Source of the DNA: Terriglobia bacterium
Lineage (GTDB): Bacteria; Acidobacteriota; Terriglobia; Terriglobales; Acidobacteriaceae
Length of the DNA stretch: 42,242 bases
Direction of reading: 5' to 3'
Assembly (NCBI GenBank): GCA_020073165.1
Contig: JAIQFP010000030.1
Span: 1 to 42,242 of the forward strand
The translations under genes and the position numbers were made by a program. Under the pieces are notes generated by a model, which saw only the letters and a list, made by a program, of their open reading frames with translations, did not search any database and was not told the DNA's origin. Positions 19,018 to 27,039 of this stretch are shown piece by piece; position 1 is the first letter of the stretch, and each line of letters starts with the position of its first letter.

Positions 19018-19126
19018 GGCGTCATCCTGAGCCCGAGAGGGCGAAGGAGCTGGCGCGCAGTGGCAAGGCTCTAAGCGATGCGCGCAGGGTCCTTCGCCGG
19101 GATGAATCCCGCTTCAGGATGACGCC
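19018..19126. repeat. 109-bp palindromic element (MITE/REPIN-like)
   Basis: Perfect 13-base terminal inverted repeats GGCGTCATCCTGA (19018-19030) and TCAGGATGACGCC (19114-19126) bound a GC-rich core. The core has its own hairpins GCCC-GAGA-GGGC and CGGGAT-GA-ATCCCG. It encodes nothing. Elements starting with GTCATCCTGAG are common between genes of Acidobacteriota in my recollection. It may also end the ABC operon transcript. Confidence 0.75.
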
Positions 19127-19165
19127 CATTATGCGGGAACTTTCTGAATCCCCTCGGTATCCATT

Positions 19166-19660
19166 ATGCTTAGTACAGCCATGACCCTGATGGATGCTCC
19201 GCAGCTCGATGTAGCTCGTGAACGCCGCCGGCGTATCCGGATCATCGTGGCCATCCTTCTCGGCCTGATTGCTCTCTGGCTGGTGTATCACTACCGCAAC
19301 TATCCGCAGCGCCACGCTGTGGACCAGTTCTTTGCCGCCGTGCAGAAGCAGGACTACGAGGCTGCCTACGGCGTATGGTTCCACGATCCCGAGTGGAAAC
19401 AGCACAAGGATCAGTATTCCAAGTATCCCTTCAATGATTTCTATCGTGACTGGGGTCCCGGCGGAGAGTGGGGCCTGGTGAAGAGTTACTCCGTGGATTG
19501 TTCGCTGAGTCCCGCCGATAGCAGTGGGGTGATCATCCAGGTCACGGTCAACAACCGCGCCGAGCACGCCTACCTGTGGGTAGGAAAATCCGACCGCACC
19601 ATGTCCTTCTCCCCCAACGAAATCCAGTGCGGGAACTGGGTGGGGTTCCTGACAGAATAG
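19166..19660 (+). CDS. Small membrane-anchored protein of unknown function
   Basis: The 164-residue protein begins with a basic cytoplasmic segment (ARERRRRIR), then one transmembrane helix (IIVAILLGLIALWLVYHY, about 25-42). A soluble domain of about 115 residues follows, with an NTF2/cystatin-like beginning (HAVDQFFAAVQKQDYEAAYG). I do not recognise a named family. The start could be ATG 19166 or 19181; neither has a clear ribosome-binding site. It stands alone after the palindromic element. Confidence 0.7.
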   Translation: MLSTAMTLMDAPQLDVARERRRRIRIIVAILLGLIALWLVYHYRNYPQRHAVDQFFAAVQKQDYEAAYGVWFHDPEWKQHKDQYSKYPFNDFYRDWGPGGEWGLVKSYSVDCSLSPADSSGVIIQVTVNNRAEHAYLWVGKSDRTMSFSPNEIQCGNWVGFLTE

Positions 19661-19764
19661 AAAGCTATCTCATAAATGGCCGTTCAGGGTAGCTGTGTAA
19701 TCACTGATTACGTCAACCATCGGTAAACAGTGAACGACTAGGCAGAACGGGTACCGTTTCTCAC

Positions 19765-19816
19765 TATGCAGCTTCGCGTACTCTGCCTTGGCTTCTTTCA
19801 GGATGGGGGATGTTGG
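19765..19816 (-). pseudogene. Scar of a TPR-kinase 3' end
   Basis: Read on the minus strand, this segment encodes ILKEAKAEYAKL, almost the same as the last residues of the TPR kinase at 276-3164 ([13 protein letters not shown]). At DNA level 19768-19818 aligns to 281-330 with about five mismatches and one inserted base. The insertion breaks the frame and the stop codon is lost. It lies just beyond the stop of the second kinase gene, as if a paralogous gene once ended here. Confidence 0.75.
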
Positions 19817-19831
19817 GCCCACCACGGTGCG

Positions 19832-22579
19832 TCACGGTTTCGACTCTTGCAGGAGAACCACGTCTGACTCTGAGTGGCGGCGCAGGAGAGCGAGGTCCTT
19901 CCCATCCGGCGACCAGTTGAACGAGTCAATCTGATCAGTGGCGAAATGGGTAATCTGATGTCCGGGAGAGCCGTCGAGTGGCTGGACCCAGAGGTTATCC
20001 ACTCCGTTTTCGCGGATCGGATAGGCTACGCCTTTCCCGTCAGGCGTGAACTGCACGCCGCCCGAAACGTGCGGGTTGGCATCGATCAACCGGGGCGAAG
20101 TTGGCGATCCGAGATTCAACAAGGCGACCTTTTGTGTACGACCCTCCTCCGACTCCGCATTTAGTTCGACCAAGTAAGCCAGCGTCTTGCCGTCAGCCGA
20201 AACATCCATATCCGGACCCAATGCAAACCCATGGAAGTCACTACTTTCCGGAACTGCTTCCGGCTTGCCCGAACCGTCCAGAGGTACGCGCCGAATCGGT
20301 AGAGTCTTCAAGTCGTAGTAATAGACCCATTTTTGATCGGGCGAGCAAACTGGTTGAGTGTCACGCTCGCCTCTGGTCAGCTGCACCGCATTCGAACCGT
20401 CTGCATTCACGCGCCAGATGGTCACGGAATTTGTGCCCTCATGGAACGCCCACATGAAAATAATAAATTGACCACAGGCTGTCGGATGAATAATTGCCGT
20501 ATTGGGGTCGGCGAGTAGCTGGGTTGCGTTTTTTCCGTCGGGCCCCATTCTCCACAGTCGGCTCCCATCACTGGCGAGCAGGTTGCCATCAGCCGTCCAG
20601 CTCATAAAGTAGATGTTGCGCACTTGCGAAGGCAGAGAGTCCACTTGTGCAGCTGGGCTTCCTGCTCCGGGCAGAAGGTAAACGCTATCCGTGGTTTTCG
20701 CCTGAACGGTGGCCAGTGTTCGTCCGTCGGCGGAGGTGGTTAGAGTTGTGTAGCCGTTGGTATCGCGAGTGATGGGGTGGAAATCCCCTGCAGTGCTGGA
20801 CAACCATCCAATCTGCCCACGAAAGAAAGTCGGCCCTCTCTGTTGGTAGATGACAAAAATCTCCCTTCCGTCTGGAGACCAACTCAACCCCGCAACAAGC
20901 TTGTCGTCGAAAACGGTGAGGCGGTGTGCCTTGCCCGCGTCAAGATCGAATACGTCAATTCCTCCAAGTGCGTTACCCGGTTGAACGACTTCATAGGCTA
21001 TTTGATTGCCGCGGAGAGACCATGCCAAGTAAGACGGCAAGTCGTTTAGAGTGCCGATCTGCAAGGCTTTCTCATCGTTGCCGTCGAGCGTCGCGGTGAG
21101 CAAATGGTACTTGCCAACCTCAGGATTTCCCCGAGCGTAAGCGATCCGATGCCCGTCCGGAGAAAAGGCGATGTCGCTGTCGATGTTGCGCACAATTGTT
21201 TGCGGACTGCCTCCCAGCAACGGAGCACGGTAGAGGTCGAAAAAGGTCCCGAGGGCATTTTCGGCCTTGCGGAAATAGATGTAGTTGCCATCGGGCGAAA
21301 ATGCCAGACTACGATAGCTGCTGGGCGAAGGTGGGATGACTTGCGTGTCGCTGCCGGTGGGCACGTTGCGCAGCCATAGGCTCTGGATTCCGTTGTCGTC
21401 GCTTACGCTGAGCACGAACTTGCCGTCCGGAGAAATTGCAGCGAACGCCGCCTTCCCTGAATTGGTGATCTGCGTGATGGTGAAATTCTGAAAGGGCATC
21501 GCAGCAGGACCATGCAAGAGGGAGTAAACCCCGAAGCCTGCTGCGCCCAGCAGGATCAAGACGGCCACTACGCCAGCCGTAACTCCCCATTTGTGCTGCT
21601 TCGCGACAGTGACAATGGCGGAACTACTGGTAGTATGCGCGGGCTCGGTTGCTGTCAGTGCGGCCGTTGCTGCCTCCCCACCGACGGCTGAGACTTGGCG
21701 GCTGGAATCAGTATCGCGCCTCAGCCGTTGCAGGTCGGCTCTAATCTCCGCAGCGCTCTGATAGCGAAGGTTGCGGTCTTTCTCCAGTGCCTTATTGATG
21801 ATTCGCTCCAACTCCAGTGGTAGATCGGGGTTGAGGCGGATCGGAGGAACCGAGGTCCGCTCGATGATGGCGTGAGAAATCATCGCAGAGGTCTCACCCC
21901 GGAACGGCAGAGTTCCGGTTCCCATTTCGTAGAGCACAGCTCCGAACGAAAACAGGTCGGTGCGGGCATCCAATTCCTTGCCGCGCACCTGCTCGGGCGA
22001 CATGTAGGCGACCGTCCCCAACGCTGTGCCGGGGCTGGTTAGGTGCTGCTCGTCAATCGCCCCTGTCATCGTGTCGGCTGCCGCATTCTTGCTCGAAGAA
22101 GGGCCAGAAGGCGTGACCTTCGCCAACCCGAAGTCAAGAATCTTGGCGTGCCCCCGCTTGGTGACGAAAAGATTGCCGGGTTTGATGTCCCGATGGACGA
22201 TCCCTTCGGAGTGAGCAGCGTCCAGCGCGTCGGCGATCTCGATGGCCAGACCAAGCAGCAAATCCGTCTCCAAGGGTCGGCCCGCGATGCGATGTTTCAG
22301 GGTCAGCCCGTCCAGAAACTCCATGGCAATGAAAGACTGCTCACCGTGTTTGCCGATTTCGTAGATGGTGCAAATATTGGGATGATTGAGAGCGGACGCC
22401 GCACGCGCCTCCCGGCGAAAGCGTTCTAGTGCTTGCGGGTCTCGCGACAGTTCATCGGGCAGGAATTTGAGGGCGACGAACCGTCCAAGCTCGGTGTCCT
22501 CGGCCTTGTACACCACTCCCATTCCGCCACCACCGAGCTTCTCGACGATACGGTAGTGCGAGATGGTCTGGCCAATCAC
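19832..22579 (-). CDS. Ser/Thr protein kinase with C-terminal TolB/WD40-like propeller
   Basis: The 915-residue protein has a PknB-type kinase domain at about 9-275: GGGGMG loop, VALKFLPDE lysine, [15 protein letters not shown] and MSPEQVRG. A transmembrane helix ([20 protein letters not shown], about 332-352) leads to an extracytoplasmic beta propeller. The propeller shows repeated FSPDG/WSPDG blades, such as [29 protein letters not shown] and [13 protein letters not shown] is the start. The kinase half is very similar, even in DNA, to the gene at 276-3164, whereas the sensor half is unrelated. The signal and substrates are unknown. Confidence 0.93.
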   Translation of the reverse strand: MIGQTISHYRIVEKLGGGGMGVVYKAEDTELGRFVALKFLPDELSRDPQALERFRREARAASALNHPNICTIYEIGKHGEQSFIAMEFLDGLTLKHRIAGRPLETDLLLGLAIEIADALDAAHSEGIVHRDIKPGNLFVTKRGHAKILDFGLAKVTPSGPSSSKNAAADTMTGAIDEQHLTSPGTALGTVAYMSPEQVRGKELDARTDLFSFGAVLYEMGTGTLPFRGETSAMISHAIIERTSVPPIRLNPDLPLELERIINKALEKDRNLRYQSAAEIRADLQRLRRDTDSSRQVSAVGGEAATAALTATEPAHTTSSSAIVTVAKQHKWGVTAGVVAVLILLGAAGFGVYSLLHGPAAMPFQNFTITQITNSGKAAFAAISPDGKFVLSVSDDNGIQSLWLRNVPTGSDTQVIPPSPSSYRSLAFSPDGNYIYFRKAENALGTFFDLYRAPLLGGSPQTIVRNIDSDIAFSPDGHRIAYARGNPEVGKYHLLTATLDGNDEKALQIGTLNDLPSYLAWSLRGNQIAYEVVQPGNALGGIDVFDLDAGKAHRLTVFDDKLVAGLSWSPDGREIFVIYQQRGPTFFRGQIGWLSSTAGDFHPITRDTNGYTTLTTSADGRTLATVQAKTTDSVYLLPGAGSPAAQVDSLPSQVRNIYFMSWTADGNLLASDGSRLWRMGPDGKNATQLLADPNTAIIHPTACGQFIIFMWAFHEGTNSVTIWRVNADGSNAVQLTRGERDTQPVCSPDQKWVYYYDLKTLPIRRVPLDGSGKPEAVPESSDFHGFALGPDMDVSADGKTLAYLVELNAESEEGRTQKVALLNLGSPTSPRLIDANPHVSGGVQFTPDGKGVAYPIRENGVDNLWVQPLDGSPGHQITHFATDQIDSFNWSPDGKDLALLRRHSESDVVLLQESKP

Positions 22580-22723
22580 TGGCGCAGAATGTTACGTCTG
22601 TGAAACAGGCAAGTCAATGAAAGCTCTGGAGTTGGTGCTATCTCAAGAGGGCTGGTGGCGAAACATTGCCATTACACCAACCACGCTCGGCGGCTTGCTT
22701 ATGAGAAGGGTGCTGGCCGATGG

Positions 22724-23674
22724 TTAGGCTTTTACCGCGCAGTGCTCCAGCGTCTTGTGCAGCGACGCCTCATCGCTCACATTGAAGCAATGTTTGGAGC
22801 GGTCGATCTGACGCATCAGCCCACACAGCACTTTGCCCGGACCAAGCTCCACGAACACCTGCACCCCTTCGGCGAGCAACAAGTGCATGGACTGATACCA
22901 CTTTACCGAGCCGGTCACCTGCCGGATCAGGGCATCGCGGCCGCGCTCGCCGGTGTTGACCAACGCCGCATCCACGTTGCATGCGACATCCACCGTGGGC
23001 TTTTGAAAATTCAGTCCTTGCAGGTCGGCAGCCAGCCGTTCCTGCGCTGGCTTCATTAAGGAACAATGGAACGGCGCGCTCACCGGTAGCACTTTGGCGC
23101 GCTTGGCACCGCGCTCGTCGGCCAGTTTGGTGGCACGCTCCACCGCGCCGGCGTGGCCCGAGATCACGATCTGTTCCGGCGAGTTGATGTTGGCGGGCTC
23201 ACACACTTCCCCTTCCGCCGCGTCGCTACACGCTGCGCTCACCAGGTCCAAATCCATGCCGAGAATCGCCGCCATGGCGCCTACGCCCACAGGCACGGCC
23301 TCCTGCATGTACTGGCCGCGGTGGCGAACCGTGCGGACTGCGTCGGCAAAGCTGATGGTGCCCGCCGCCACGTGCGCCGAGTACTCGCCCAGGCTGTGTC
23401 CCGCCACGAACTCCGGCTTCACTCCCTTGGCGTTCAGCACGCGCCATGCCGCGATGGAAGCCGTCAGGATGGCGGGCTGCGTGACCTCCGTCATCCGCAG
23501 TTTTTCTTCCGGCCCTTCGAAGCAAATTTGCGACAGCTTGTAGCCGAGCGCCTCGTCGGCTTCTTCGAAAGTCTGGCGGGCGATGGGATGATGCTCCGAC
23601 AGTTCCTTGCCCATGCCTACGGCCTGCGATCCCTGGCCGGGAAATAGAAAAGCGATAGTGTGGTTTTCGGTCAT
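22724..23674 (-). CDS. fabD: Malonyl-CoA:ACP transacylase
   Basis: This enzyme loads malonyl groups onto acyl carrier protein for fatty-acid synthesis. The 316 residues include FLFPGQGSQAVGMG at the N-terminus, the nucleophile S94 in GHSLGEYSA, and the catalytic His in VSAPFHCSLM near residue 203. Length is as expected (about 310). It is the last gene of a minus-strand cluster with yceD, rpmF and plsX; fabH, which often sits between plsX and fabD, is absent here. Confidence 0.95.
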   Translation of the reverse strand: MTENHTIAFLFPGQGSQAVGMGKELSEHHPIARQTFEEADEALGYKLSQICFEGPEEKLRMTEVTQPAILTASIAAWRVLNAKGVKPEFVAGHSLGEYSAHVAAGTISFADAVRTVRHRGQYMQEAVPVGVGAMAAILGMDLDLVSAACSDAAEGEVCEPANINSPEQIVISGHAGAVERATKLADERGAKRAKVLPVSAPFHCSLMKPAQERLAADLQGLNFQKPTVDVACNVDAALVNTGERGRDALIRQVTGSVKWYQSMHLLLAEGVQVFVELGPGKVLCGLMRQIDRSKHCFNVSDEASLHKTLEHCAVKA

Positions 23675-23694
23675 GAAACAGAATGTTCCTGTAG

Positions 23695-23714
23695 AGACGC
23701 AGCTTGCTGCGTCT
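23695..23714. repeat. Perfect hairpin between plsX and fabD
   Basis: AGACGCAG-CTTG-CTGCGTCT is an 8-base stem with a 4-base loop in the 43-base plsX-fabD gap. It resembles the short GTAGAGACGC-type palindromes that recur in several bacterial phyla. It could attenuate or stabilise the operon mRNA. Confidence 0.65.
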
Positions 23715-23717
23715 GCC

Positions 23718-24749
23718 CTAAGCCTGGTTACTCAGCAATGCCGCCGCGCGGATACCCGCCAACCCTTTTTCAATCGTGTCATTGATCCGATGCTCGGAAA
23801 ATTCCGCCGCCACCCGGATCGCATTCTTGATCGCATTCGCATTCGACGACCCGTGGGTGATGAAGCACACGCCTTTCACCCCCAGCAGCGGTGCTCCCCC
23901 GTACTCTGTGTGATCGAGGCGCTTCTTGAAATCGGCAAACGCGCTGCGCGAAAGCAGATATCCCACCTGCCGCGTAATGGTCGCCTTCAACGTCTCTTTC
24001 AGCGTGGCGCGCACCAGGTTGGCCACACCCTCGGAAGTCTTCAGCGCCACATTGCCGACGAATCCGTCGGCGACGATCACATCCACCTCGCCGTTATACA
24101 GGTCGCGTCCTTCCACGTTGCCCACAAAATTCAGCGGGAGCTGCTTCAAGAGTTGAAAGGCCTCGCGCGTCAGTTCGTTACCCTTGGTTTCTTCTTCGCC
24201 GATGGAGAGCAATCCCACCCGCGGGCGCTTGGTGCCGAACATGCTGCGAAAATAAATCTCGCCCATCACCGCGAATTGCGCCAGGTTCTGCGGCTTGCAG
24301 TCCACATTGGCGCCCACATCGAGCAGGGAGGCCGCCGTTCCAATCGCAGTCGGAAAGACCGCAGCCAGTGCGGGTCGGTCCACGCCGGGGATTGCGCCCA
24401 GCACCATTTTGGCCGTGGCCATCGCCGCGCCGGTATTGCCGGCGGTGACAAAGCCGGCAGCGCGGCCATCGCGCACCAGCCGAACCCCCACGCGCAGAGA
24501 CGAATCGCGCTTGGCACGCACCGCCTGCACCGCCTTGTCATCCATGGTGATGACTTCGCTGGCGTGCACGATGTCGATGGGCAGGCCGGCAGCGGCGGGA
24601 TAACGAGTCAGCTCCGCCCGGATCGCCGGCTCGGGGCCCACCAGGAGAACGCGCACACCGTAGTGCCGTGATGCCTGGATCGCGCCTTCGATCTCAGGCT
24701 TGGGCGCGCGGTCCGAACCCATTGCGTCCAGGGCTATGACGCTTGGCAT
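23718..24749 (-). CDS. plsX: Phosphate acyltransferase PlsX
   Basis: PlsX makes acyl-phosphate from acyl-ACP, the donor for the first acylation of glycerol-3-phosphate. The 343-residue protein starts with [20 protein letters not shown] and keeps [42 protein letters not shown] and [17 protein letters not shown], all hallmarks of the family. Length is typical (about 340). It follows rpmF by 12 bases on the same strand, the conserved rpmF-plsX order of bacteria. Confidence 0.95.
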   Translation of the reverse strand: MPSVIALDAMGSDRAPKPEIEGAIQASRHYGVRVLLVGPEPAIRAELTRYPAAAGLPIDIVHASEVITMDDKAVQAVRAKRDSSLRVGVRLVRDGRAAGFVTAGNTGAAMATAKMVLGAIPGVDRPALAAVFPTAIGTAASLLDVGANVDCKPQNLAQFAVMGEIYFRSMFGTKRPRVGLLSIGEEETKGNELTREAFQLLKQLPLNFVGNVEGRDLYNGEVDVIVADGFVGNVALKTSEGVANLVRATLKETLKATITRQVGYLLSRSAFADFKKRLDHTEYGGAPLLGVKGVCFITHGSSNANAIKNAIRVAAEFSEHRINDTIEKGLAGIRAAALLSNQA

Positions 24750-24761
24750 GGAGTGATGGTG

Positions 24762-24947
24762 CTAGCTGGCTTCCTCGACGTCCAGAACTTCCCGGCCCTT
24801 ATAGTACCCGCATTTCGGGCAGGCACGATGCGGCAGTTTGCGTTCGTGGCAATTGGGGCACTCGGAAAGCGAATGCGCCTTCATCGCGTCATGTGCGCGC
24901 CGGTTGCCCCGCCGCGCAGCGGAGTGCCGCCGTTTCGGATTTGGCAT
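24762..24947 (-). CDS. rpmF: 50S ribosomal protein L32
   Basis: L32 is a small zinc-binding protein of the large ribosomal subunit. The 61 residues begin MPNPKRRHSAARR and carry the zinc motif CPNCHERKLPHRACPKCGYYKGREV. ATG at 24945-24947 is chosen over an upstream start at 24974 because the family begins at MPNPKRR and AGAGGAA lies just upstream. It sits between yceD and plsX, the standard arrangement. Confidence 0.95.
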   Translation of the reverse strand: MPNPKRRHSAARRGNRRAHDAMKAHSLSECPNCHERKLPHRACPKCGYYKGREVLDVEEAS

Positions 24948-24998
24948 GAAGATTCCTCTTTGTAGCCCGGCCATTTCCGGCCGCGGCCTGAATTGCGA

Positions 24999-25550
24999 TC
25001 AGTGTTCCAGCTTGTTACGAATGTCTTTCAGCGCCGACCAGCGCGGATCCTCGACCGGCTCCGCGCACGAGCATTGCTCGGCGTTCAAATTCTTGCCGCA
25101 ATGCGGGCACAAGCCCTTGCAGTCCTCGCGGCAAATAGCTTTCAGGGGCAGCGCCAGCAGCACCTGCTCGCGCAGCGCGTCTTCCAGCAACAACCCCTCG
25201 CCTTGATAGTACCCGATCTCGGCATCCGCCGCGGTTACCGAAAGCTCTTCCTGTCCGGCGTCGGCCCCCAGCGGCCGGTAGAGCAGATCAAACTCGCGTT
25301 TGACGTCCTGCATCACCGGCTCCAGGCAGCGCGCGCACGGCATTTCGAGCGTCGTAGCCAACTTCCCGGCGACCCGGATATCCCTTATTTTCTGACGCCT
25401 CCCGTGATGCTCCTCAACCAGTTGCGCCCGCCCCGTGGTTTCGAGCGGAGTGCGCTGTGTGAAATCCGCCCCCAGATCAATCACACCGGGGCCAAACTCC
25501 TGGTCCCAATCCACGGGATGGAGTTCCAACTGATGGATTTCGATGAACAT
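24999..25550 (-). CDS. yceD: YceD/DUF177 family protein
   Basis: The 183-residue protein is the usual partner of rpmF and is implicated in 23S rRNA accumulation in E. coli and plants. Conserved cysteines are visible: CARCLEPV in the middle and CREDCKGLCPHCGKNLN near the C-terminus, probably binding zinc. ATG 25548-25550 is preferred over the longer frame (25598) because GGAGA lies seven bases upstream and FIEIHQLELHPVDW matches the usual start. It is the first gene of the yceD-rpmF-plsX-fabD cluster. Confidence 0.9.
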   Translation of the reverse strand: MFIEIHQLELHPVDWDQEFGPGVIDLGADFTQRTPLETTGRAQLVEEHHGRRQKIRDIRVAGKLATTLEMPCARCLEPVMQDVKREFDLLYRPLGADAGQEELSVTAADAEIGYYQGEGLLLEDALREQVLLALPLKAICREDCKGLCPHCGKNLNAEQCSCAEPVEDPRWSALKDIRNKLEH

Positions 25551-25633
25551 CGGGATTCTCCGCGCCCCCACCCGATACCGCGAAGGCCGCGGAAACACGC
25601 TCAGAAGCGCCAGTTCTCAGGGAGCAACGTTTA

Positions 25634-25663
25634 AGTATAAGGGGCAGTAAGGAAAGGGGTCAA
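25634..25663 (-). promoter_or_regulatory. Promoter of the yceD-rpmF-plsX-fabD cluster
   Basis: On the minus strand TTGACC (25663-25658), an 18-base spacer and TATACT (25639-25634) form a sigma-70-like promoter. Transcription would begin near 25628, leaving a leader of about 78 bases. Confidence 0.6.
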
Positions 25664-25765
25664 GGAAGCTAGCCGGGTTTGTCCATCAACCGCGTTAAGA
25701 GTACTATACTGGTCCTTTGAAGTTGCCGCATCGGACCGTCCGCAATGCATTCGGGAGGATAATGC

Positions 25766-26644
25766 ATGAAGAGTCTTAGTTCTATCTGTTTATGCATTCT
25801 GTTGTTGTGCATGATCGCATCGGGACAGTCCACAGACTCACGCAAGGCCACCATCACCTTCACGTCCTTGTCATATCCCGGAGCGCGATGGACAGTGGCG
25901 TACGGGGTCAACAATCGAGGCTGGATTGTCGGATACTATGGCGATTCGCTCGGTCTAAATCACGGTTTGTTGTATCGCAACAATTCATACAGAAGCTTCG
26001 ATTTCCCGGAAGGCACGAACACTAACGCCCTCGGGATTAATGATCTCGGAGAAATCGTAGGAATTTACCAAGGTGTTGATGGCTTGACTCACGGCTTCCT
26101 CAGAACCGAAGTCGGTTTCATAAGAATCGACTATCCCGGCGCGGCGAACACTCTCCCGTACAAGATAAACTCCGCTGATGAGATCGTGGGGTTTTTTCAG
26201 AATCCCGGATCATCTGATGGCCAAGGGTTCGAGTACCAGTCTGGACAATTCACGGCAATTAACTACCCAGGCGCGTCAGGGACAGCAGCCTACGGGATCA
26301 ATAACAAGGGGCAGATCGTCGGTAGCTATTCTTCGGGGTCTGGCACGTCCGGCTTCATCGACGATGGCGGTGCGTTCACCAGCATTACTGTCCCAGACAC
26401 GGACAACCCAACGCTCACAGGAATCACCGACAAAGGCCTTATCGTCGGGTGGGGGCAATTTGACAAACACCACACTTTGGTGGAGCAGGGATTCCTCGAT
26501 CTCCAGGGAACGTTTCGCCAGCTCATCTATCCTAGTCCCGCTACTTCGACTGTGGTTCTTGGAGTCAACGACCGTGGGCAGATTGTCGGAACCTACTACG
26601 CCGATGCTCAATATGGTTTCATCGTCACAATATCCAGCCCCTGA
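25766..26644 (+). CDS. Secreted HAF-repeat protein
   Basis: The 292-residue protein has a signal peptide (about 1-20, CLCILLLCMIASG) and then about six HAF-type repeats. Each has the pattern GIN-x-x-G-x-IVG-x-Y followed by HGF and an ID(Y/F)PG segment. Examples are VNNRGWIVGYYGD, INDLGEIVGIYQG, INSADEIVGFFQN, INNKGQIVGSYSS and VNDRGQIVGTYYA. HAF repeats are thought to build an extracellular beta propeller; function is unknown. GGGAGGA lies 8 bases before the ATG. Base composition is more AT-rich than the neighbouring operons, which hints at separate origin. Confidence 0.85.
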   Translation: MKSLSSICLCILLLCMIASGQSTDSRKATITFTSLSYPGARWTVAYGVNNRGWIVGYYGDSLGLNHGLLYRNNSYRSFDFPEGTNTNALGINDLGEIVGIYQGVDGLTHGFLRTEVGFIRIDYPGAANTLPYKINSADEIVGFFQNPGSSDGQGFEYQSGQFTAINYPGASGTAAYGINNKGQIVGSYSSGSGTSGFIDDGGAFTSITVPDTDNPTLTGITDKGLIVGWGQFDKHHTLVEQGFLDLQGTFRQLIYPSPATSTVVLGVNDRGQIVGTYYADAQYGFIVTISSP

Positions 26645-26649
26645 TTGAG

Positions 26650-26670
26650 CTAGACAAGGAACATGTCTAG
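26650..26670. promoter_or_regulatory. Operator-like palindrome before the orphan antitoxin
   Basis: CTAGACA-N7-TGTCTAG is a perfect 7-base inverted repeat ending 9 bases before the antitoxin ATG and touching its AGGAAA ribosome-binding site. Antitoxins of this kind usually bind such a site to repress themselves. Confidence 0.6.
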
Positions 26671-26679
26671 GAAATCCCT

Positions 26680-26931
26680 ATGGCCACCCTTTACGTCGAA
26701 AACGTTCCCGACGACCTCTACAAAGCCTTGCACAAGCAGGCTCGGGAACACCGGAGGTCCGTCGCGGCTGAAGTGCTGAAGATACTGCAGCAGTGCGTTC
26801 CGACCCAAGCGGAATTGAAGCGACGATGGGAACTGCTTGAGCGCCTAAAGGAGTTGCGGGATGCTCCGCCTCTCAGTCCGGGCCCCTTTCCCAGCGCAGA
26901 AGAGATGATCCGCGAGGACCGCGAGCGCTGA
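26680..26931 (+). CDS. VapB/FitA-like ribbon-helix-helix antitoxin (orphan)
   Basis: The 83-residue protein starts ATLYVENVPDDLYKALHKQA and continues REHRRSVAAEVLKILQQ, the ribbon-helix-helix pattern of FitA/VapB-type antitoxins (residues 2-43). The remaining residues would wrap the toxin. Such genes are nearly always followed by a PIN-domain toxin. Here only a short toxin-like stub follows (26941-27018), then the 3' end of an opposite-strand gene. The DNA-binding half looks intact, so it may still repress or cross-neutralise another PIN toxin such as that at 30503. Confidence 0.8.
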   Translation: MATLYVENVPDDLYKALHKQAREHRRSVAAEVLKILQQCVPTQAELKRRWELLERLKELRDAPPLSPGPFPSAEEMIREDRER

Positions 26932-26940
26932 CCAGCCATA

Positions 26941-27018
26941 GTGGATATCAGCTGGGGCATCAAGTGGTGCGCTCTGGATGGCGACCCGCTTAGTGCTGTG
27001 GCAACCAACCTTGAATTG
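26941..27018 (+). pseudogene. VapC (PIN toxin) N-terminal stub
   Basis: Nine bases after the antitoxin stop, a GTG opens a frame reading VDISWGIKWCALDGDPLSA. It resembles the start of PIN toxins, which typically read V-D-x-S-V-A-I-K-W followed by an acidic stretch. The similarity ends within about 25 codons. The frame then runs antisense into the oxidoreductase gene, so the toxin was cut off. The catalytic first Asp is kept but the rest of the active site is gone. Confidence 0.5.
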
Positions 27019-27039
27019 AACCCCGGTTTCAGCGGTGCC

